From contig JAFIGU010000033.1 in NCBI GenBank assembly GCA_017849555.1, forward strand, positions 1-47,364: a DNA stretch of 47,364 nucleotides, written 5' to 3'. The number at the start of each line of letters is the position of its first letter. Within the stretch, counting starts at the first letter, position 1. A program made the position numbers and the translations under genes. The notes beneath the pieces were generated by a model. That model had not been told where the DNA came from and ran no database searches. It was given only the letters and a program-made list of their open reading frames with translations. Below, piece by piece: positions 41,766-47,364 of this stretch. Source of the DNA: Sphingomonas sp. (lineage in GTDB: Bacteria > Pseudomonadota > Alphaproteobacteria > Sphingomonadales > Sphingomonadaceae).

Positions 41766-43127
41766 GTGCAAGGCTGGTTGCTTTTCCAACATGCGCTCGA
41801 TCCCTCGCTCCCCGAGGTTCCCGAGGTGCTGCGCTTCCAGGAAGGCGCGATCGCGCAGCACATCGATCTCGAGGTGTTGCAGCCGCAGCGGTTCGATCTC
41901 GTCGTCGGCGCCGCGGACGATTGGGCGGTTACCTATAAGGGGCGGCCCGTCGAGCGCCCCGATTTCGTCATCTGCCGCACCGGGGCCGAGACCGATTATA
42001 CGACGCTGGCGCTGCTGCGCCATCTCGAGCGCCGCGGGGTCCGGCTGGTCAACGGCCCGGCCGCGATCGAGCGCGTGGCGGACAAATTGCACAGCCTGCA
42101 GAGCCTGTCGCGTGCCGGGCTGCCGATCCCGCGCACGATCCTCGGCAAATTCCCGCTCGATGCGGCGCTGGTCGAGCGCGAGCTGGGCTTTCCGGTGATC
42201 GTCAAGACGCTGAAGGGCACGCACGGCGCCGGCGTGCTCAAGTGCGAGAACCGCAGCCAGTTCGAGGATCTCGCCGGGCTGCTCGAAAGCGCGCATGCCC
42301 AGGCCGATTTCGTGCTCCAGCATTATATCCGCGCGAGCCACGGCCGCGACGTGCGCGTGCTGGTGGTCGGCGGTCGGGTGGTCGCGGCGATGGAGCGCCG
42401 CTCGCTGACGGGCAATTTCAAATCGAACGTCTCGCTCGGCGGCGCGGCGGTGGCGTATAATCCGCCGCACGATATGGCGGAGCTCGCCATCCGCGCCGCC
42501 GAGACGCTCGATCTCGACGTCACCGGCATCGACATCCTGTTCGACGAAGACGGCTATCGCATCTGCGAGGCGAATTCGGCGCCGGGTTTCCAGGGGTTGG
42601 AGCGGGCGACCGGGCTCGACGTGCCGGGCGCGATCCTGCAGTGGATCGTCGCGACGCAGGATTATGTGCCGCCGGTTCCCGCGCTGCCCGAGGGGGATGC
42701 GCTGATGGATCTGGTGTTCGGCGGCCGTGGCGGGCTGCGCGCGATCGGCGATCGCAATACCGACGCCCGCGGGTTCGCCAGCGCGGTCGGGCTGCGGCTG
42801 ATCGCCGCCGGGGCCAATTGTCTCGCGCGCGCGGCGCTCCCCGCGGTTCTGGTCGACCGGCGGGGGAGGACAGAGCTTGGGCTGAAGGCGCTGTTCGACG
42901 GCACCGCGACGAGAATTCCGCTGGGGTTCGACGATGTTGAGGCGGAACGTATCCTGATCGTCCTCCTGGCGGTGTCGATCTGGGCGGCGATCATCCCGTG
43001 GCTGGCGGGGGCCGATGCGGCGATCAGCGGGATTCTGTCGGTCATCGCGCTGCTTTTCCCGATCGCCTATCTGCTGACCGCGCCCGCCGGCCGGGTCCGC
43101 AATATCGTCGCGCGGCTCCGGCGATGA
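41766..43127 (+). CDS. RimK-like ATP-grasp protein with C-terminal membrane tail
   Basis: A 453-aa protein. Residues about 95-285 are an ATP-grasp ligase of the RimK/glutamate-ligase type: VADKLHSLQSLSRAGLPIPRT, VIVKTLKGTHGAGV, and the metal-binding ICEANSAPGFQGLE. A roughly 110-aa linker of unknown type follows. Two predicted TM helices then end the protein (LIVLLAVSIWAAIIPWL and SVIALLFPIAYLLTA). Such enzymes form peptide-type bonds between an acyl phosphate and an amine. The start is GTG 41766 with GGGAG upstream. The stop overlaps the TauE ATG (ATGA). Confidence 0.8.
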   Translation: MQGWLLFQHALDPSLPEVPEVLRFQEGAIAQHIDLEVLQPQRFDLVVGAADDWAVTYKGRPVERPDFVICRTGAETDYTTLALLRHLERRGVRLVNGPAAIERVADKLHSLQSLSRAGLPIPRTILGKFPLDAALVERELGFPVIVKTLKGTHGAGVLKCENRSQFEDLAGLLESAHAQADFVLQHYIRASHGRDVRVLVVGGRVVAAMERRSLTGNFKSNVSLGGAAVAYNPPHDMAELAIRAAETLDLDVTGIDILFDEDGYRICEANSAPGFQGLERATGLDVPGAILQWIVATQDYVPPVPALPEGDALMDLVFGGRGGLRAIGDRNTDARGFASAVGLRLIAAGANCLARAALPAVLVDRRGRTELGLKALFDGTATRIPLGFDDVEAERILIVLLAVSIWAAIIPWLAGADAAISGILSVIALLFPIAYLLTAPAGRVRNIVARLRR

Positions 43128-43915
43128 TGGGATTGGAGACGATCCCCTGGGCGGATCTCGCGCCGTTCATCGTGGTGGGGTTTTTCGCGCAGCTCGTCGA
43201 CGGGACGCTGGGGCTGGGGTTCGGCGTCCTTTCCAACACGCTGCTGATCGCGCTCGGCGTGCCGCCGCCGGCCGCCTCGGCGGCGGTGCGCACGTCGGAG
43301 AGTTTCGCGAGCGGTTTTTCCGGCCTCGCGCATATCGCGCAGCGCAACGTCGACTGGCGGCTCTTCGCGCGGCTCGCCGTCCCCGGGGTCGCGGGGGGCG
43401 TGATCGGGGTGTGGATCTTCGCGCTCGTCCACCAGCCGGTGCTGCGCCCGGTGATGTTCGCCTATCTCGCCGCGGTCGGCACCTATCTGCTGTGGCGCGG
43501 CCCGCGGCGGCCGCATACCTATCGGCGGCTGCGGCTTGTCGGGCCGGTCGGGCTGATCGGTGGTTTTCTCGATGCATCGGGCGGCGGCGGGTGGGGGCCG
43601 GTGGTCACCGGGCATCTGCTCGCGCAGGGCGCGACCCCGCGCGTGGCGATCGGGACGGCGAATGCGGCGGAATTCTTCGTGACCGTCACGGTGCTCGCGG
43701 CATTCATCAGGACATTGGGGTTCGAGGCGTTCACGATCGCCGCGGCCGGGCTGTTGATCGGCGGCGTCGCCGCGGCGCCGCTGGGGGCGCTTCTCGTCCG
43801 GCAGGTGCCGCCGCGACTGCTCGTCATGCTGGTCGGCGGGCTGCTGATCACCACCGCGCTCTACGGCCTGCTCGCGCTCGTCTTCGGCCCGATTCCGGCC
43901 TTTCCGCGATATTGA
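43124..43915 (+). CDS. TauE/SafE-family permease (first copy)
   Basis: A 263-aa integral membrane protein of the TauE/SafE family, putative sulfite or organosulfonate exporter. Its pattern is LVDGTLGLGFGVLSNTLLIALGV, repeated pairs of hydrophobic helices, and GGFLDASGGGGWGPVV at the start of the second half. The ATG overlaps the ATP-grasp stop. Next to a DszA/DszB-like pair on the opposite strand, sulfite export fits, but the coupling to an ATP-grasp enzyme may point to another anion. Confidence 0.85.
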   Translation: MMGLETIPWADLAPFIVVGFFAQLVDGTLGLGFGVLSNTLLIALGVPPPAASAAVRTSESFASGFSGLAHIAQRNVDWRLFARLAVPGVAGGVIGVWIFALVHQPVLRPVMFAYLAAVGTYLLWRGPRRPHTYRRLRLVGPVGLIGGFLDASGGGGWGPVVTGHLLAQGATPRVAIGTANAAEFFVTVTVLAAFIRTLGFEAFTIAAAGLLIGGVAAAPLGALLVRQVPPRLLVMLVGGLLITTALYGLLALVFGPIPAFPRY

Positions 43916-44070
43916 CGCGTTCAATCTCCACCGATGCGGGGGAGATGGAGCTACGCCGGGTGAAAGAGGAACTTGCTTATCGCGCGGGCGCGGGCCGGTT
44001 TATCACCGCTTCCACCGTCGGCGATCCGTGACCTGGATCAGCCCTCGCCCATCTCGCCACGAGGCTGCCG

Positions 44071-44856
44071 ATGATTCTCGCCGCGATCGATCCGCTCTAT
44101 TCGCTGGCCGGCGTGGCGGTCGGCATGCTTGTCGGGATGACCGGCGTGGGCGGCGGTTCGCTGATGACGCCGCTGCTGGTGCTCGCATTCGGTTTCCACC
44201 CGGCGACCGCGGTCGGCACCGACCTGCTTTACGCCGCCGCCACCAAATCGGCCGGCACGGCGGTCCACGGCGCCGGCGGGACGGTCGACTGGAAGGTCGT
44301 GCGCCGGCTCGCGCTGGGCAGCGTGCCGGCGACGATCGTCACGCTCGCGATCCTCTCCACCGCGGGCGCGCGGTTCGACGGCACCGGCCGGATCATCACC
44401 ACGACGCTCGGCGCGGCCTTGCTGGCGACCGCGGTCGCGATCCTGTTTCGCGGCACGATCGTCGGCTATTTCAAGCGCCGGTTTCCGCCGCGGCCGGAGC
44501 CGCAGGTCATGTCGCTGACCGTCCTGCTCGGCGCGATCCTCGGGATCCTCGTCTCGCTTTCCTCGGTCGGCGCGGGCGCGCTCGGCATGACCGTGCTGCT
44601 GATTCTCTATCCCAACCTGCCGACCAATCGGCTCGTCGGATCGGATATCGCCCACGCTGTACCGCTCACGCTGATCGCCGGCGCGGGGCATTGGATGATC
44701 GGATCGGTCGATTTCGCGCTGCTCGGCGCGCTCCTGATCGGCTCGGTGCCGGGGATCATCCTCGGCAGCCTCGTCGCCACGCGCGTCTCGGATCGGGTGT
44801 TGCGCCCGATCCTCGCCGGCACGCTTGCGCTCGTCGGGGGAAAGCTGGTCTTCTGA
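44071..44856 (+). CDS. TauE/SafE-family permease (second copy)
   Basis: A 261-aa TauE/SafE-type permease with the family start GVAVGMLVGMTGVGGGSLMTPLLVLAFGFHP, and TDLLYAAATKSAGTAVH. The second half repeats the pattern as SSVGAGALGMTVLLILYPNLP. It is about 155 bp from the first copy, which it resembles only loosely. It ends 13 bp from the convergent desulfinase-like gene. A role in export of sulfite or sulfonate is likely but unproven. Confidence 0.88.
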   Translation: MILAAIDPLYSLAGVAVGMLVGMTGVGGGSLMTPLLVLAFGFHPATAVGTDLLYAAATKSAGTAVHGAGGTVDWKVVRRLALGSVPATIVTLAILSTAGARFDGTGRIITTTLGAALLATAVAILFRGTIVGYFKRRFPPRPEPQVMSLTVLLGAILGILVSLSSVGAGALGMTVLLILYPNLPTNRLVGSDIAHAVPLTLIAGAGHWMIGSVDFALLGALLIGSVPGIILGSLVATRVSDRVLRPILAGTLALVGGKLVF

Positions 44857-44862
44857 CCCGTC

Positions 44863-44887
44863 GCCCGCGTCAGCCCGCGACGCGGGC
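44863..44887. terminator. Perfect GC-rich hairpin between convergent genes
   Basis: A perfect 9-bp stem (GCCCGCGTC / GACGCGGGC, 7-base loop) straddles the stop of the DszB-like gene and lies just past the TauE stop. No T tract follows. Confidence 0.4.
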
Positions 44888-45925
44888 CGATCGCAGCGCG
44901 TCGAGCGGCCGGCGATCGATCCAGCCGCCGACATCGAAGCTTTGCGGGATGAACCCCCAGCGATGCAGGAAATCGGTGAAATCCTGGATCGCCTCGACCG
45001 ATTGCTGCGCGAGATCGGTCTTGAGCCGGGTCTGCGCATCCTCGCCATAAGCGACCGACACCCAATATTCGCTCGCATTGGTCTCGCGCGCGAGATAGCG
45101 GCGCACCTCCGACGGGTGATCCTGTGCCCAGGTTTCGGCGCGCAGCACCTGATCGAGGATCGTCACCGCCGCGTCGAAATGATGATCGAGCAGATGGCCG
45201 TCGACCGCCAGCGTTCGCGGCGTGCCGTTGTTCGATCGGATCAGCGGCTCGGGATGCGCGCCGGTGTCGATCACCGTGGTGAGCCCGAATTGATGCGCGA
45301 CCTGCGCGCCATGCGCGCCCTTGAGGAAGATCGCATCGACCTCGCCGCGCAGCAGCGCGATCACTTCGAGATTGTTGGCGCGCGCACGGCTTCCGCCGAC
45401 GCGTCGCGCCAGCGTCCCGCCGACATTCTCGGCGCGCTCGTCGCTGTAATGGCTCTCGATATCCTGATCGACCAGTTCGACGTCGGAAACCTCCAGTCCC
45501 TCGAGGCGTAGCGCATTTTCGAGCCCGCGGATCGCCTGCGCGCGGGTGAAGTCGATTTCGACATTCTTCCAATTGGGGAGGCCGAAGCGCCTGCCCTTGA
45601 GATCGCGGACGGTGGCGATCCCCGATTCCGGGCTGGCGAGGATGAGCTGGGTCTCGTCGGCCCAGGACAGCCCGATCACGCGCGTGTCGCGGCCGCGCGC
45701 CTTGGCGCTGATCGCCGGGATATTGCCGCCGTGCCGGACCGAATTCTGGAGCGTGTGGCTGAAATGCGATTCACGCGTCGCGAAATCGTTCGATTCGAGT
45801 AGCGACGAAACCTTGGTGCCCTGCGCACGGAACGCCGTCTCCAGCCAGCCTTGCTGGATCGCGATGCCGAGCCCGGTGGGGACCGGGCAACGCGTGTACC
45901 ACAAAGTGTCGAGCCTGTCGGTCAT
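44870..45925 (-). CDS. DszB-like aryl sulfinate desulfinase (SsuA-like fold, no signal peptide)
   Basis: A 351-aa protein that looks like a sulfonate-binding protein but starts directly with the fold (MTDRLDTLWYTRCPVPTGLG), without a signal peptide, so it is probably cytosolic. By comparison with DszB as remembered (Cys27, His60, Arg70), Cys13 falls in YTRCPVP, and SHFSHTLQNSVRHGGNIPAI places His54 and Arg64 ten residues apart, as in DszB. DszB removes sulfite from 2'-hydroxybiphenyl-2-sulfinate. It is 14 bp downstream of an NtaA/SnaA/DszA-type monooxygenase gene, with GAAAGGACC upstream of the ATG. An ABC substrate-binding role is the alternative. Confidence 0.75.
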   Translation of the reverse strand: MTDRLDTLWYTRCPVPTGLGIAIQQGWLETAFRAQGTKVSSLLESNDFATRESHFSHTLQNSVRHGGNIPAISAKARGRDTRVIGLSWADETQLILASPESGIATVRDLKGRRFGLPNWKNVEIDFTRAQAIRGLENALRLEGLEVSDVELVDQDIESHYSDERAENVGGTLARRVGGSRARANNLEVIALLRGEVDAIFLKGAHGAQVAHQFGLTTVIDTGAHPEPLIRSNNGTPRTLAVDGHLLDHHFDAAVTILDQVLRAETWAQDHPSEVRRYLARETNASEYWVSVAYGEDAQTRLKTDLAQQSVEAIQDFTDFLHRWGFIPQSFDVGGWIDRRPLDALRSARVAG

Positions 45926-45939
45926 GATCGGTCCTTTCT

Positions 45940-47304
45940 TCAGGAAACGGCAGCAAGGACCCCCGCCTCGGCGGCGGGTCGGTCCACGCCGACGGCGATG
46001 CGCGGGCGCGGCAGGCCGAGGTGGTCGCGCAATGTCGTGCCGTCATATTCGGTGCGGAACAACCCGCGACGCTGGAGCTCGGGCACGACGAGATCGACGA
46101 ATTCGGTGAGCGAGCTCGGGAGAAGCGGCGGGATCAGGTTGAAACCGTCGGCAGCATCGCGCTCGAACCAGTCCTGGATCTGGTCGGCGATATCGACCGG
46201 GGTTCCGATCACCACGCGATGCCCGCGCACTGCGTTGAAACGCAGGAACAACTGCCGGATCGTGAGATTCTCGCGCCGCGCCAGCGCGGTGAGCTGTTTC
46301 CAGCGCCCCTTTCCGTTTTCCGGCTCGGGCAGATCGGGGAGCGGCCCGTCGAGCGGATAAGCGCTGACGTCCTGCCCCATCAGGTTCAACTCGCCGGAAA
46401 AGTCGACGGCATCCTCGAGCGCGGAAAATTTGTCCTGCGCTTCCTGCCGGCTCGAACCGATCGCAAAGGACAGGCCCGGCATCACCTTCAGCGTGTCCGG
46501 ATCGCGGCCGTATTTCGCCATGCGGCCCTTCACGTCGGCGTAGAAACGTTGCGCTTCCTCCAGGAATTGCGCGGCGGCGTAGATCATCTCGGCATATTTG
46601 GCGGCGAAGTCGCGCCCGACCTCCGAATTGCCCGCCTGCGCGAACACCGGATGGCCCTGGATCGGGCGGCTCGCATCGAGGATCGTGTCGAGGTGGAAGT
46701 ATTTGCCGTCGTGGTGGACGGGGTGGACGGCACTGGCATCGAGATACCGACCGCTGTCGCGATCGGCGTGGTCGAATGCATCGTCGTCCCAGCTATCCCA
46801 CAGGTCGCGCGCGACATCGACGAATTCGGACGCGCGCTCATATCGTTCACTATGCGTCAGCGGCTGTTCGACCCCGAAGCTGCTCGCCGCGCCGTCCGCC
46901 AGCGACGAGACGATGTTCCAGCCGATCCGGCCTCCGCTGATATGATCGAGCGCGGCGAAGCGGCGCGCGAGCGAATAGGGATGATCGAAATTGGTGTTCA
47001 CCGTCGCCACCAGCCCGATCCGGTCGGTGACGGCGGCGAGCGCGGCGGTCAGCGTCAGCGGCTCGAAATCGAGAAAGGCGTGCCGCCGCTCGATCCCCTT
47101 GGTGCTGTCGCCCGCGATGCCGACGAAATCGGCGAAGAAGGCGGTATCGAGCTTGCCGCGTTCCGCCGTCTTCACCAGTTCCGCCCAATAGCGGAAGTCG
47201 GGCCGGCCGCTGCTCGCCGATCCCGGCTGCCGCCACGCGCCGGGGTGATGGCCGTGGCGCGTGAGGAACACGCCGAGCGCGAGCTTGCGCTGTTTCGCCG
47301 CCAT
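45940..47304 (-). CDS. NtaA/SnaA/DszA-type flavin-dependent monooxygenase (LLM class)
   Basis: A 454-aa luciferase-like monooxygenase using FMNH2 supplied by a separate reductase. The family signature ISGGRIGWNIVSS and the C-terminal FRTEYDGTTLRDHLGL are those of NtaA/SnaA/DszA. DszA opens the ring of an aromatic sulfone to give a sulfinate, the substrate of DszB. The pair with the following desulfinase-like gene therefore suggests C-S bond cleavage in an organosulfur compound. The length matches DszA (about 450 aa). It is preceded by the 3' end of another minus-strand gene 5 bp upstream. Confidence 0.88.
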   Translation of the reverse strand: MAAKQRKLALGVFLTRHGHHPGAWRQPGSASSGRPDFRYWAELVKTAERGKLDTAFFADFVGIAGDSTKGIERRHAFLDFEPLTLTAALAAVTDRIGLVATVNTNFDHPYSLARRFAALDHISGGRIGWNIVSSLADGAASSFGVEQPLTHSERYERASEFVDVARDLWDSWDDDAFDHADRDSGRYLDASAVHPVHHDGKYFHLDTILDASRPIQGHPVFAQAGNSEVGRDFAAKYAEMIYAAAQFLEEAQRFYADVKGRMAKYGRDPDTLKVMPGLSFAIGSSRQEAQDKFSALEDAVDFSGELNLMGQDVSAYPLDGPLPDLPEPENGKGRWKQLTALARRENLTIRQLFLRFNAVRGHRVVIGTPVDIADQIQDWFERDAADGFNLIPPLLPSSLTEFVDLVVPELQRRGLFRTEYDGTTLRDHLGLPRPRIAVGVDRPAAEAGVLAAVS

Positions 47305-47309
47305 CGGAA

Positions 47310-47364
47310 TTACTCGGCGGCCTGCGCATAATGGATGACGCCGTCGTCATCGACATGCGCGTCG
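47310..47364 (-). CDS. 3' end of an unidentified gene (partial)
   Basis: Eighteen codons ending in TAA, reading DAHVDDDGVIHYAQAAE before the stop, with the rest cut off by the window edge. It ends 5 bp before the monooxygenase ATG, so it is the upstream gene of the same operon. Too little remains to name it; a second monooxygenase (DszC-type), a flavin reductase or a transporter component would all fit the context. Confidence 0.55.
   Translation of the reverse strand, partial: DAHVDDDGVIHYAQAAE

Noticed and set aside
44870..45925. Periplasmic ABC sulfonate-binding protein
   Set aside because: No signal peptide is present and the Cys/His/Arg triad matches DszB. The fold is shared, so it is kept as the alternative.
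1..47364. CRISPR arrays, tRNA, rRNA, insertion sequences or prophage
   Set aside because: No array-like repeats, tRNA-like cloverleaf, transposase or phage genes were seen while reading the window.

Overview
The window reads as chromosomal DNA of a GC-rich alphaproteobacterium, most likely a sphingomonad (Sphingomonas or a close relative). The support is a large TonB-dependent receptor next to catabolic genes, a PEP-CTERM protein with a sphingomonad-style tail, frequent GTG/TTG starts, ATGA stop/start overlaps and a membrane PQQ dehydrogenase. No rRNA, tRNA, CRISPR array, insertion sequence or phage gene is visible.

Region A (1-18.7 kb) is one catabolic locus. It holds a flavoprotein dehydrogenase, an alpha/beta-hydrolase-fold protein without its catalytic residues, a TonB receptor, an OYE-type Fe-S flavoprotein, an SDR, a GlcG/HbpS-like protein, a GntR/UTRA regulator, a two-domain VOC protein, a methyltransferase and two small related helical proteins. 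These are followed by two divergent, tightly coupled operons. The minus-strand one encodes an HMG-CoA-lyase-like enzyme, a cysteine amidohydrolase and two PuuE/cyclic-imide-hydrolase-like proteins. The plus-strand one encodes a type III CoA-transferase and a LeuC/LeuD-like hydratase. Four AT-rich 24-bp sites sharing ATTTG...CAAAT arms lie before the receptor, the VOC gene, the methyltransferase and between the divergent operons. They look like operators of the local GntR regulator. I infer a pathway cyclic imide -> half-amide -> substituted maleate -> alkylmalate -> alkylmalyl-CoA -> 2-oxoacid + acyl-CoA; the substrate is unknown.

Region B (18.7-26 kb) holds a TetR regulator divergent from an O-methyltransferase-like gene, an atypical epimerase divergent from a LysR regulator, a divergent FAD monooxygenase-like protein, a GST-like protein, an SDR and an HSL-type esterase. 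Several intergenic spaces carry related GCAAAT-containing motifs. Region C (26-34.9 kb) has a beta-helix lipoprotein, a two-component system and a divergent heavy-metal-type RND efflux operon with a tandem 11-bp-spaced box between them. Region D (34.9-41.4 kb) has the ligase-associated exonuclease and ATP-dependent DNA ligase pair, a PEP-CTERM protein, a PQQ glucose/quinate-type dehydrogenase and a cysteine hydrolase.

Region E (41.4-47.4 kb) has an ATP-grasp protein with a membrane tail, two TauE/SafE permeases and, convergent with them, a DszB-like desulfinase and an NtaA/SnaA/DszA-type monooxygenase, with the 3' end of another gene upstream. The DszB-like protein keeps the Cys/His/Arg catalytic triad and lacks a signal peptide. 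I read this as an organosulfur desulfurisation module with sulfite export.
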